Part shown: positions 1-11,008 of the stretch, in pieces
Layout: every line of letters starts with the position of its first letter
How positions within the stretch are numbered: the stretch's first letter is position 1
Source: Panagrolaimus kolymaensis
Taxonomy: Eukaryota > Nematoda > Chromadorea > Rhabditida > Panagrolaimidae
Reading direction: 5' to 3'
Length of the DNA: 64,000 bases
Assembly (NCBI GenBank): GCA_028622995.1
Contig: JAJQJQ010000006.1
Coordinates: 2,232,001 to 2,296,000, forward strand
Notes under the pieces: generated by a model
Told to the model about the DNA's origin: nothing
Seen by the model: only the letters and a program-made list of their open reading frames with translations
The model's database searches: none
Translations under genes and position numbers: made by a program

Positions 1-631
1 ATGAAGGATGTTCGAAAGATGTTCAACTAAAAAAAATTGCAAATTTGGGTAAAAGCTTGATGAATTTTTTTCGCGTAAAGACTTTTGGCTGTGTGTTATC
101 TTATTACGGTAGAGCGAGTGTCTTTGATCGAACACATTTCTGAAATATTTCTTTTGAAAAATGAAACGAATTTTTCAATAATGGATTGTAAAGTGCGTTA
201 ATATCTACAGATCATAACATAAAAGGGTGATTTGTTGCTTTATCAACAACATAAACTTTCTAAGACTTATAATAATTAGAAGAAATCGAAGGATTTTAGT
301 GCATTGACAACAACTTTGGAAATAAATTTTTGGAAGGAAAGAGAGTGATTAAACTACCTATAAAGAATAGGAGAATGGTTTAAATTAGATTTGATCTTGT
401 ATAGTTACATAGTGTTTTGCGATTTAAAATTTTTTGCTCCTTCATTTTAAGTTGTATTTTAAAAATGAATCTGTTATATTTTTGGAATGTTTTATCGATT
501 TGACTTCTGAAGTTTTTAATCCATGAAAAATACTTCTTGGAGTTTCTCCAAAAGCTTTTTTACCAACTTTCAGCAATTTTCACTGCTCCAAAGATATCTT
601 GTTTACTAATAATGAAGAGAAACAAAGTTAA
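1..631. other. Non-coding, nothing recognised
   Basis: AT-rich sequence with no supportable gene, RNA or repeat. The first 30 bases could be the end of an ORF (ATG-containing, closing at TAA near base 30), but this is too short to call. The stretch lies downstream of the minus-strand gene at 730-1110. Confidence 0.5.
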
Positions 632-711
632 AAACAACAAAAGTTTATTCAAACAACAAAAGTTTATTCAAACAACAAAAGTTTTTTCAAACAACAAAAG
701 TTTATTAAAAC
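632..711. repeat. 19-bp tandem repeat (about 4 copies)
   Basis: A 19-bp unit (CAAACAACAAAAGTTTATT) is repeated about four times with single-base changes, the third copy having TTTTTT in place of TTTATT. It lies just downstream of the stop codon of the minus-strand gene ending at 730, so it is probably in or near that gene's 3' UTR. Confidence 0.85.
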
Positions 712-729
712 ACCAGAAATGAACGTTAT

Positions 730-1110
730 TTAGTCAAATAGACCGAAGCCCATGTCTTCTTCTTCTGATTCTTCTTTCGGTTCTTCCTTCTTGGCAGCAG
801 GAGTAGCTTGAATGACATCAGTTGGTGAAGCAGTAGAAGCAGTTACAACAGCAGCAGCAGTTTGACTTGCAGCATTGACAATATTAGTTTGACGAAGTTC
901 TTCATCTTGATGCTGAATGTATGGGTCAGTGTGTTGAAAGGGCAAATCATTAAGTTCAATAATAGCACCAGCTTGGATCATTTGATTCGCTGCAGAAGAA
1001 AGCTTTTCACCAGCTTTGATGATTTGAGCACCTAAAAACGAGTAAATTAAAAGATCAAGAAATCTAAAGAACAAACATTTTACCTCAAAGCTTTTGAATT
1101 TTATTTTCAT
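730..1110 (-). CDS. Small protein with ribosomal P-stalk-like C-terminal tail
   Basis: The exon at 730-1030 encodes about 100 residues. It ends in a lysine/glutamate run followed by EEEDMGFGLFD, the hallmark C-terminus of eukaryotic ribosomal stalk proteins P0, P1 and P2. The rest does not resemble any P protein: there is no P1/P2 helical dimerisation domain and no Ala/Gly hinge, but instead a segment GEKLSSAANQMIQAG and an Ala/Thr-rich stretch. The GEK.SSAA part faintly recalls the N-terminus of the chromatin protein BAP18; this is only a resemblance. A TTTTTAG acceptor lies at about 1031. The short first exon from the ATG at 1110 joins in the wrong phase, so the true 5' end is unresolved. 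It may be a chimeric or divergent gene. Confidence 0.45.
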   Translation of the reverse strand: MKIKFKSFEVKCLFFRFLDLLIYSFLGAQIIKAGEKLSSAANQMIQAGAIIELNDLPFQHTDPYIQHQDEELRQTNIVNAASQTAAAVVTASTASPTDVIQATPAAKKEEPKEESEEEDMGFGLFD

Positions 1111-1696
1111 TCAACTTTTTTTCTTCCTTTTTGACTTTTGATTATCAAAAATTTTGTTTTATTTATTCCTATCTTTGTTGAAACATTTCTTATTTTTACT
1201 TTTATTTCACCTTTGTTTTATGCGAGAAATTTAGTAATAAAAAATTTGACTTAAATTATTAGCATTTTTTACAATTCGAGAGTTTCAACAACAACAACCA
1301 TAGCTACCATGCATTATCAGCATTAATTTATCACAACGATTGAACCACTTTTCACAATATTTTGGACTTTTTGGGTTACTTTTAAATCTATATTCGGGTC
1401 AATATACATATATATCGATTTATTACTTGTCATTCTGCTAATTGCTGTGAATAACCAACAAACCACCTCAGGTTATTTTTATAAAAAGAAAAAGAACGAA
1501 AAGGCCAAACCCAAAACAACAATGCCATATAAACAACACCAACCACTAGCTTCCAATCATTGTTTTTGCTGTGTTTTTTTGGAGATTGTCACTTCGCTTT
1601 CATTTATGCTTGATTTTTTTATAGAAATTATTATAAATCGTTTGCTTTATTCTTTACTAAAGAAAATATTTTTAGTTTTCTTCATAATCTCACGAT
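1111..1696. other. Intergenic, nothing recognised
   Basis: AT-rich spacer between a leftward gene and a rightward gene, so both promoters are expected here. No convincing coding potential, RNA gene or repeat was seen. Confidence 0.5.
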
Positions 1697-2463
1697 ATGA
1701 CTGACTTTAATATTGAAAAGGAGATTTCGGAAGTTAATTTCAAGCCTTCTAATGATCATTTCGATTTTCCATCCTTTCCTTGGGTTTGTCAAAAGCGATT
1801 TACTGAAATTTGTGACCCATCAACTTTGCAAACTTTTGCTGAAATCAATGATTCAACTAAAAATCTCGCAAAACGATGTCATACAATTAAAAAAGTTGAA
1901 ATAATTATTCATGAATCATCGTGCAATTACACCCTTTCATGTTATTGCAATGAAAATGAATTTTGTAGAGAAGCAAATGGATTTAATCTTTCTTCACTCA
2001 AAAACAAACTTGACCATGTTGATTATGTTTGTATAAAAAATTGGTATGGAAAAAGTGACATTCCCTTTTTTTTTAGTTTGTGTATTAATTTAAACTCTAT
2101 CAAACGACTTTTACTTCGAGTTCGCCGTATAAATTCTGATGATTTGAAGCAACTTATTTTGCCTGGGTTGAAAGAATTGGATTTTACAGGTGGAATTCAT
2201 TCTGATTACCCTTTTGATAAATTTGTTGATTTTATTAAAGATTTATCGAAGCTTCATGTATTTGAGTGAGTCTTTCCTTTTTTATGATTTTAAAAAATGA
2301 TTTAACTTTTAGCTTTGGAATTATGAGTATTAATTGTATTTTACCCTTCGAATTTACTCTTTTCTTACAAGAACTTCAACGATGTCAAGATCTTATCGTT
2401 CACTTTAATGGTATTTTGTTATTAGTATTGAATCAAAATTATCTAAAAAAAATGAGTGGTTAA
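1697..2463 (+). CDS. F-box/LRR-like nematode protein
   Basis: The first exon (1697 to about 2265) encodes about 190 residues. It has an N-terminal F-box-like stretch (FPWVCQKRFTEICDPSTLQ, residues about 28-46) followed by leucine-rich, poorly regular sequence including LKQLILPGLKELDFTGG, typical of expanded nematode F-box families. A 48-bp GTGAGT...CTTTTAG intron (about 2266-2312) joins a second exon that stays open to TAA at 2463, giving about 240 residues. Such proteins usually act as substrate receptors of SCF ubiquitin ligases; that role is inferred. It stands alone with no operon partner. It could be a truncated paralogue, since F-box/FBA proteins are often longer. Confidence 0.55.
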
Positions 2464-3159
2464 CTTTTCCTAGTTTTTCTCTGAATTTTTTTTGAAAAAA
2501 CCTTATATCTTTTTTTTGCATGAATTTTATTTATTTTTACATAAATTGTTTTTACATATTAAAAATTATATTGATATGTTGCATTAAAAATAAAAAAGCT
2601 TTGTTACTTTTATATTATCATCATCCAAGCCTTCTATTTGAAAATGTGTCTGTTTGTCCGTGGTATGTCACGTCAGATTATTGCCTGATGATGTTGGGTG
2701 TCTATGGGTTGGAAATTGAATGCTGCGAATGAAATGAGCGACCTGATGGAATGGGTTAAAAGGATCCTTTTTGAATAAAATTCAATATGATTTCGCTTGG
2801 ATGAGATCATGTTTTAATACCTATAGGTCGCTGGGATGAGTGACCCATGCAATTAGGATGGTGATCTTGATCCATAGGATGCTAAAGATCCAGATCCCTA
2901 CGATGTTAAGGATCCGTAAAATAACGATAATCTCATTTGGGAGGATCTTTTTCGAATTCCTAAATAATTTTTTGATGCTGAGATAAAAATTAGGGATGAG
3001 AAAGAAGTTATAATCTGTCGATAAAATGAATTTGAGAATGAACTTTTTTGGAAACAAATTGCTGGAAGGAAAGAGAGCTCACGCAAAAATATTAGCCTAA
3101 ACAGGGAAAAAACCTGATCTCGCCAATGACATAGGTGTTTTACACCAAAAGAAGACAAA
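2464..3159. other. Intergenic with degenerate GGATCC/GATGAGATC words
   Basis: No gene was recognised. Between 2740 and 2950 the words ATGAG, GGATC and GATCC recur in degenerate form (for example around 2760, 2800, 2835, 2880 and 2910), suggesting a decayed simple or short tandem repeat. The 3' UTR of the phosphatase gene ending at 3160 must lie here. Confidence 0.4.
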
Positions 3160-5336
3160 TTAAATACATTTATTATTAAAATCATTAATTACAAAAATAG
3201 CTTTATTTTCGTAACATAAAACTTCTATCAAATTTTGTTGTTTGACTGACGAAAGTAATGGGAAGAAGAGATTTGCCGAGACGCCATTGACAACTTTCTT
3301 GTATCTGAAAAAGGCAAGTTTAATGACAAAATTTATGTAGCAAAAAAACAAAACTTACTTGTTCGATAACAACTGAAGTACAATAAGGATAACGATCAGT
3401 TAAATGATCCAAATGATGAGTTGCTGGAATTGATTTAGATAAATTCAAAAGAGCTCGAGAACTTGAATCCAGAGTAGTTGCATGAGCCACGATAATTACA
3501 TTCCCCATGGTTGAAAGTAAAACTCTAAAAAGCAACAAGTGATTAGGCATTTTAAAAGGAAGCTGCATTATACGAAAACAAGAATAGTGCAAACATACTT
3601 TTGAATAACATCTTGTCCACGACGATAATAATCATTTTTGGTTTCATTATAAAACTCTTTCATTAAAGTTTCTTTTGAAATGATAGGTCGATAACCTTTT
3701 GAAACATCAAATCCAGCATCCAAGAGTTCAGCAGTTGTCATAAAAATTGGAGCAGATTCATAAAAAGTGTACCAATCAAAAAGTCCAGGTTCAATTTTAA
3801 TTTTCAAATTTGATGTTTCACCAATTTCTTTAGCTATAATTTGCGCTGTTTCAATACACCGCAGTGATGGAGAAGAATAAATAGCATTTATTTTATGTTG
3901 AGATTGTTTGATTGCTTTTCCAGCCATTTGAGCGATATGTTTTCCAACTTCAGTTATTGGTGGATCCGAATCATATGCAGCTAAACCACCACGACGTTTT
4001 GGAAGAGTTCGAGGTTGATTTGAATTGTATGGACGATAAGAACCATTGATGTTTGCTTGTCGAATCCACGAAGGAAATACACGATCCATACGTTCTGCAT
4101 GACGAAAAAGAACCACACGACGAGGTATTAGCGACCTAAAAAAAGTGGATGAAAAGTTTAAAGGACCATATTCATTTCATCTTTTTTTCAAACACGCGGC
4201 TGGATATTCCATCATGCTGCAATATTGCAAAGCCCGTAAAGTACAGTAATTTGAACGTAAAATTACTGTACATTACTGTACTTTACGGGCTTTGCAATAT
4301 TGCAGCATGATGGAATATCCAGCCGCGTGTTTGAAAAAAAGATGAAATAAACAGGGCCCTTTAATTTAACAAGCATGAAAAAATGTGAAGGAAATGGAAT
4401 TCCATTAACATCGAAAGAACGTTGTAAGCTTTTGGCGATTTTACATTTAGCAGCACGATGTTACTGTGTACAAATTAGCTACTTTCTTCCTCGAAGTATT
4501 TCGTCGTAAAGTAAGACTTACTTTTCAGCAAGAGTGTTTGGAGATTGAACTTTTTGTGGCGTTGTAACACCAATTGGCTGCTTTAATTTTTCATTCGTAC
4601 TTTTCGCTGTTGTTAAAGATTCAGCAAATGCCTAAAATTGCAAATATAATCAACCAATTATTATATGGATACACAAAAAGTTATAAACTTACAGCAGATG
4701 ACGAAGCTTCGCTATATTCACTTTCAGTACTTGATTCATCGGAAGTTTCTTTCACTGATTCCTTTTTCTTTGCTATTTCTTTCTTCTTTTCATATTCTTT
4801 AGGTTTGATTGTTTCAGCCTTTTGAGGAATGGCAGCTTTAGGTTCTTTTTGTTGGGTAACTTTCTTTGTTCGATCATCTTTTGGTGCACTTACTGAATCA
4901 AGTTGAGTTTTTTCAGTATGAAGAGGAGGAGGTGGATCTGAAAAAAATGTTTATTATTTTGGAACTATGGAAAATTTGCAAATTCATGCATTGAGAAAAG
5001 AAGAGAGTTTAATTACAGTATGCTTGTCAAACACTCCATGCAAGAAAACGAAACATTCAAACGATGCCCATCGTTTCATTTTAATAAAGCTTTACCTTTA
5101 GATTTTTCAACACTTCCAGTTTTAACACTGTCATATTTTGTTTTTGCAGCTTTTGAAGTTTCACAAGGTGTTGTTGTCTTCGTTGGAGTTGTTGTTGTAG
5201 CATCAGCTGTTGAACATGTTGTCGTCGTCGTTGTTGTTGAAGTTGGTGTTGCTGATGGTGGTGGATCTTTTTTATCTTCACCAGGCGGCGGCTTCTTTTT
5301 ACCCCATTTAAATGCAATATCAATGTTTAATGGCAT
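3160..5336 (-). CDS. Histidine phosphatase (UBASH3/Sts-like), long low-complexity N-terminus
   Basis: A six-exon gene. Exon 1 (5336 to about 5095) starts MPLNIDIAFKW and is rich in Lys/Pro and Thr/Ser (a run of seven Thr). Exons 2-3 (about 4940-4690 and 4630-4520) are Lys/Glu/Ser-rich. Exon 4 (about 4136-3600) begins the catalytic domain with the phosphohistidine motif RHAERMD. SSPSLRCIETAQ and further exons follow, including the second catalytic histidine in VIIVAHATTLD (about 3480), ending at 3160. The order RHxE, then SxxxRCxQTA-like, then AHATTLD matches the histidine phosphatase superfamily, branch UBASH3/Sts, as in the large nematode PGAM-like family. The first residue after RH is Ala rather than Gly, as in Sts proteins. 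Substrates are unknown; tyrosine-phosphate or ecdysteroid-phosphate hydrolysis is inferred from the family. A palindromic MITE sits in the intron before exon 4. Confidence 0.8.
4158..4364. mobile_element. Palindromic MITE with TTAA target site, copy 1
   Basis: Near-perfect inverted repeat of about 95 bp per arm around a short AT centre (about 4255-4275). It is bounded by TTAA on both sides, with termini AGGACC... and ...GGGCCCT. A second copy of the family lies at 51340-51546. The TTAA target and absence of coding suggest a piggyBac-type non-autonomous element. It is inserted in an intron of the histidine phosphatase gene, where it would form a long hairpin in the pre-mRNA. Confidence 0.85.
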
Positions 5337-5614
5337 TGCTTTTTTGTTTGGACGACTGAATTGAAAGCAGACTCATGAAAAAAATGTGAAAACTTTTGCA
5401 AAGATTGTGTGAGAAAAAAGTGATTATTCAAATTTTTTAGGCTTATGCCAACATTGAAAAACGATATTCTTGAAAATATGATTTATTCCCAACACCGCTA
5501 GATTTATATTTTTTTGTTTTTGACTGAAAGACATAAATAAAATGTATGTTAACAAGATCGAGAGACATTACTTTGAGATTTTTATTATCAAGAAAATAAT
5601 ACCAAAATAAACAA

Positions 5615-6380
5615 CTATAAATTTAACAAAAATTTATCGGAACTTAAATTCCATAATTGCGAATAAAATATTGAAGCTAAAAACCAAACAATCAAGAAAG
5701 AAACAAATAAAAAAGTTTGAAAAATGAAAGAAATATTAAAAAGCAAAAGCGAATCTTTTGTGAATTCAATCTTTGTGATTCCAAAAATGAGAAAGGAAAT
5801 GAAAAAAGAAATAATTGTTAGAGTTATAATTCTATGAACAAAAGTTTGAAGTTTGGGTTCAATCAAAATTAAAGTGGAATCAATATTTTTTGTGATACAT
5901 TCTTGCCAAAGACTTTGTTGCTTTTGAATGATGGATTCAAGGTCGAACTTTTGCTCTTCAAGCATGTTTTTAGCTGTTTTATATCCCAGATATGTGTCGT
6001 ATGAAATTATTGGAGATAAAAGTTCAGTTTTAAATATTGCGAGTTTCTAAAAAAACACCATTCGAAAAATGAAAGTTTATGTTTTAAATATTTATTACCT
6101 CTCCAATTTCTCTAATTTCCAATTTTATCATTTGATAGTCTCTTCTTGGAAGTAAACCATCAATTTCACAAAAAGCATATGCATCAATTTGTGGAGGCCA
6201 TGGATAAAGGAAAGCTTCCAATAAAAATACAAACAATGGAAATGCTAACAAAAAAATAAAAGCCAAATATTTTATTTTACACCAGCAGTTGGTAAATAAA
6301 TTTTTTACATCGCCAGATTCAACATCAATGGAATTATTTGAATTTTCATTGATTTCAATGCTAACTGAATCTCGTGGCAT
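5615..6380 (-). CDS. Putative multi-pass membrane protein, unknown function
   Basis: Two exons (6380 to about 6100, and about 6047-5615) encode about 235 residues. The start at 6380 gives MPRDSVSIEINEN, a polar N-terminus, then a strong hydrophobic helix near residues 38-56 (YLAFIFLLAFPLFVFLLEAF). A soluble, partly helical loop with ERK/Q-rich sequence (EEQKFDLESIIQKQQ) follows, then two more hydrophobic segments near the C-terminus (IITLTIISFFISFLIFGI and IFQTFLFVSFLIVWFLASIF). I do not recognise the family. The gene is in the same direction as its upstream neighbour TAF4, separated by about 670 bp. Confidence 0.6.
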
Positions 6381-7051
6381 TTGTAAGATTTTTTAAAAAT
6401 AAATTTTTTAGGTATTCATACAAAACAGTTTTGTATACCAAAAAAAGAGAATAATAGAGTGCGTGTGTGAGTGAGTGAGTTAAAGCTCAATTGGATATGC
6501 TTTTTGTTGATTGTTTTTGCAAACATCCATATCAATCTTTATGACCTTTCATTACATCGGATATCCCAAAAACATACCTTCTAAGATTGTTTACCAAAAT
6601 GAATAACAAATAAAATAAAATATTAAATACTCTATCGCTTTTTGAGATGCCTTATCAATATAGTTTTATGCCTATCGAAAAAGGTAATTAATCGAGGGCA
6701 TTTGTGATTTGTGAAAAACAAAAAATATTATAAACCAATCAAAAATTAAAAAATCATTGCAAAAAAGCAAAAACTTGTTCAACAGTTTTAAGCACATTGT
6801 TAAAAAGTAAGCTTTTGGATTCTCAAGGTGCTGCAGTTACCTATATATGTACATACATTATGAAGCTTTCAAAATTGATTTGGAATCACCTCAACACAGT
6901 TTACAACAGTTTTTAAAATTCATAAAATTAAGTAAATTTCTGATGCTTTTTTTGTTACAATTGTCTCAGTTAAATTTGTTTTTGATTTATAATTTTTATG
7001 TACTTTTTGTTTTTTGTTAATTGAAATTTCTATTCAGTTTTATTTATTTTT
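6381..7051. other. Intergenic; start of CAGTT array
   Basis: Contains GT/GAGT-rich sequence near 6460-6480 and then the first members of the plus-strand CAGTT array at about 6783, 6834, 6897, 6907, 6967 and 7035. No gene was seen. Confidence 0.6.
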
Positions 7052-10000
7052 TTAATTATTATTAAATAAACCATAAACAATTTTACGATATACTAAAGAA
7101 TTTTGAGCAAAATAATCTCGATCAAATGCAAATATGAGATCTTTCATTGTAATTTGTTTTCCTCGAGGTATAAAATTCTGAAAAAAAATTTACCGATGAT
7201 AAATGCGTTACAAAGCTTAAAAAAAATTTATTATTTCTTACTTTTTTAGCTGCTGATGGAGCTCCTCCTTCACCCTTCTCATTTTTTTTTCCCTTTTGCC
7301 ATGGACGTTTTTTATTGCCACCAAGGGCAGCAATGGCAGCTTCATTTGCATCACGATTAAGTTCCTTTTCTTCATGAACTTTAAGAAACTATAAAATATT
7401 TGGTTTATATTAAAAGTTTTTTTTCTTCAGATAAAGCGGCTATTCTCAGTTTTTTATCAAAAAAAGGCTGAGAGTTAAGATTTTACAATTATTTATAACC
7501 GGAAATCCTAACTTCTGTGATGCACAGTTATAAAATTAGCTACTATGATTTTAAAGGGAATTTTTAATCCAACAGTTTTATTATTATAATTTCATAAGAA
7601 CTCAGTTTAAAGAACCACGAAAGGTTGATAGCTTTTAAAAAATTATTCATACATTGGTATGATTTTTTTTAAAACCTTTTTCATTTTCATTTTTGATTCT
7701 TAAGAACGTAGTAATGATAAAATAAAAACAATTTAGTTCTTGAGAAATGGTTTTCAGTTTATATTATTTATATTCTAATCTCACTTAATTCGATCACTTT
7801 TTAAGTTTTGATATTTCAAAAATTTTGTTAATTTCATATATGCTTTTTTTTATCTCAGTTTTTTCAACTTACCTCATTTGTTTTAGTGACATCAGTTTTA
7901 CCATTTCGATTTCGTTGTGCCAAAGCTTCCTTCTCTTTTTCCCTTTCAATTTTACGTTGTTTTTGTAATTTTTCCATTTTTTCTATCATTTTTATTTGTT
8001 GCCTTGGATTTTCAACTTCCACAAAATTTGGATTATTTCGAAATTGTTCTGATCGATGTTCAGCTGCTGTTACAGCATCCTCAACAACTTTACGAAGTTT
8101 AGTTTCAAGGAATTCTGAGATCGATAAAAAAGCTGGAGATTCAATAGTAAAATTAGGATATTTAGCTCGAAGATATGTTTCAAATGCATTTGGATCAATG
8201 AGAGTGGAATCCATGGCTGTTTTTTCGTGCAACGATGGAGATGGAGGAGAAAGTGGGGGTTCGTTGGATTGAAAAGATAATTCAGGCTCTGGTTCTTGGT
8301 TTTGAGTTTGGGTTGTTGATGGCCCTGGAAGATTAAGATCACTTGTTTCTTGAGAAACTAAAGGAGATGGAACAGTTATTTCTTGAGTTGGATAATAATA
8401 AGTTTGATTAGTTTCCATTGGAAAATCTGTTGCTGGTTGCATTGATTCCGTTGCTAAAGGCGAAAGTTGTTGTTTTTGTTGCTGTTCGATACCTTCCATT
8501 GTCCCCGAAGTTCCAGTTAAAGGTGATGGCCGTTGCTGACTAAAGTCTTGTTGTTGTAGGACATAATTTTGTGGAGATTTAATTTCCATTTTTGGACTTT
8601 CAATATTTCCATAATTTTTTTGATTTTGATTATTTTGATTTATAAATTGAAAATGTGGCGAATTCGTCGTTGTTCTCATAATTGGAGAGACATGACCACT
8701 ACCTCCACCTCCATTTTGGGATAGCACCTCAGTTTTAATGCCATTATATCCATTTGATCCACTTATAGCAACCATGGGGCTTCCAACTGATTGTTGTTGT
8801 TGTAATTGAACTGATGACATTGGCTCAGATTTAATGATTTGTTGTTGCTGTTGCATGGGTGAATTAGCCGCAGCTAATGGAGAATTACTATAAATTGGTT
8901 GGGTATTCATTTGAGGTGAAGCACCTGTTTTAACAATTCGAAATGGAATACATTCTTCAATAGTAAGTTTTTTACATTGAATATCTTTTCGTACAGCATA
9001 AATATAAAGTTCCAAGAAACTTGTTAAAGTTTCTCGAACACCTTTAATATTTTGGCTTAGAATGTTTATGTATTCATGAGTTGAAACAACGCCATTGAGA
9101 TATTGCTGAAAAAAAGAGAACATTAAGAAGCTCAGTTTGCTTATCAAAATCCGTAACAGTTAAAAAATTAGCCTTTTTTTAATATCCAAAAAATCTCAGT
9201 TTAACTTTTTTTAGGATAATTACAACACAGTTTATTTAATCATCTAGGCTTATTACAAATCCATTTTTTTTTTGGTTTTAAAGCAATGCCAAGTGATGAT
9301 CAAAACCGACAGTTTTTAAAAAATACTGTGATTGTTATGGAAATGTTTGTTTAACCTTTATAGGAAAAAATATTTCAAATCATTTTGCAACAATATGCAA
9401 TTGCTATCAGTTTATTGATTACTATATAACAGAATCACCCAAATATTAAGAATCGAATTTCTCAACAGTTAATTTCTTTCAACAATAAAAAAAATGTTGG
9501 CTATTTATAAGTAAAGATTTTCTTAAATTTTACTATGATTTATCCATCCCTTTATAGATCCGCTCAGTTTTTTCGATTAATTTAACCGTTCCCAGTTTAT
9601 TAATTATTTTTTAAATAACCAACGTTTAGTTTATTTGTGCAGTTTAAATTATTACCCTTTTAATCATTAAAAAGTTTTTTTAACCTACTTCAGTTGCAAT
9701 AACCATTTGGTGCAAATTTGCTTCAGGAGTATTGGAGCATCGATTAAGGAAAGATTTTAAAATATTAATCAATTTTTTCTTATTATCTTCCAAAGTATTA
9801 TTATTTGTTTTTGTTGGTGGAATTGGTAATGGACGAATTACTCGTGTCATTGGTGGACGAAGAATTCGTCGAGGTTGAATTGATTGAAGTGGTTGAGAAA
9901 ATGGCATCTCTAAAGTTCAAATTTGACCGTGACAGTTTTATCTTTAAAAAAATATTTTGAGACATACCACTTTTAATTATATGATGTTGGCTTGGTTGTT

Positions 10001-10223
10001 GTTGGGGTCTATGATAGAGCAATCTCCTTTCAGTTAATGGCCGAACATAACGAAATCTTTGCTGCTGCTGTTGTTGGTGCTGAGAAAATTGAGGTTGAGA
10101 AGATAGCATAGACGATTGTTGTTGAGGTAATGATTGTGGACGCTGAGCAACATTTTCAGAACCCGTAACAACTCGAAATCGAACTGCTGGAGGAGGTTGA
10201 TGGGGAATGTTATTATTTTCCAT
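7052..10223 (-). CDS. taf-4: TFIID subunit 4 (TAF4)
   Basis: Five exons: about 10223-9970, 9908-9688, 9105-7872, 7390-7243 and 7180-7052. Exon 1 is Gln-rich (MENNNIPHQPPP and polyQ). Exon 2 into exon 3 encodes the TAFH/NHR1 domain: KKLINILKSFLNRCSNTPE, then QYLNGVVSTHEYI and TSFLELYIYAVRKDIQCKKLT. A long Gln/Pro/Ser-rich linker follows. The C-terminal TAF4 domain has a histone-fold-like helix (about 8150-8090), basic coiled coil MEKLQKQRKIEREKEKE, and the terminal segment PRGKQITMKDLIFAFDRD. TAF4 pairs with TAF12 in the TFIID core and binds activators through TAFH. All introns longer than 400 bp carry the plus-strand CAGTT motif, antisense to the gene. Total length is about 690 residues. Confidence 0.9.
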
Positions 10224-10801
10224 TTTTTATTCTAAAATCAAAAAAAAAATGTAAAAGGACAGAACAATTAAAAAATAGCAGTTAAAATAATTTGTAAAAA
10301 AAATTTAGAAAAAAGCGGCGCGCATTCGATTTTTTTTCTTCTTCTTTTGGTTATTGATTGAAGCAAAAAAAGGAATAATAAAAAAGGTTAGAGGAATGAC
10401 TTGGAAATAAAGGCCTCAAAGCATTCTTCACAGTTATTCTTTAAAAAAATATCTTCCTGTCCTTCAGTTTCTAATAAATAAAAAATACAATAAAAAAATT
10501 AAATTACTAATTTTGCAACTAACGAAGAATGATAAATAAAAAGCTTTGATAAGCTTTTTTTTCCATGGGAAAGTGGAACCAACAGCTTTTTTGATTAATT
10601 CGTAAATTAGGCGTTCAAAAAGGGTGTGATCACATAAAATCAGTTAAAAATATGCGAAGACAACTCCCAAAATCAAGCAAGCATGGGAAAGTACATATCA
10701 TAAAAAAGGTTAGCCATTTTCATGGGCGTCTTCCACGATGACTCTCAGTTAATAATATAAATACTAACTTGAAAAAATCCATTTACATTATTTCAACATA
10801 A
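10224..10801. other. TAF4 upstream region with CAGTT motifs
   Basis: No gene was seen. It contains CAGTT at about 10279, 10431, 10465, 10641 and 10746, and must hold the TAF4 promoter. AT-rich, with a few A/T homopolymer runs. Confidence 0.5.
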
Positions 10802-11008
10802 ATGACAGTTAAATTATCTTTAGATTTTAATCCTTCAATATCTTACAAGCTCTCAGTTACTCAAAGATTTTCACTACCATATTCTATAATTCAATATATT
10901 TTTAAAGATGCTACAGCAAACAACAGTTTTAAACTTATTAAAAGTTGTATGAAATTTTACAATATGGCTATTGTATTAAGAAAAGAAAAGAAGAAAAGTT
11001 ATAAATAA
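10802..11008 (+). pseudogene. F-box-like gene fragment carrying CAGTT motifs
   Basis: A 68-codon ORF contains QRFSLPYSIIQYIFKDA followed by SFKLIKSCMKFY. This looks like the N-terminal F-box-like segment (FSLP.S.I.YI....KLI.SCK.F) of expanded clade IV nematode families, as I remember them. The ORF then ends in a Lys-rich tail, so the C-terminal body is missing and it is probably a remnant. Three members of the CAGTT array lie inside it (10806, 10854, 10924). The last is part of the codons for ANNSF, where the loop between the two conserved helices would be. Confidence in the family is modest. Confidence 0.4.
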
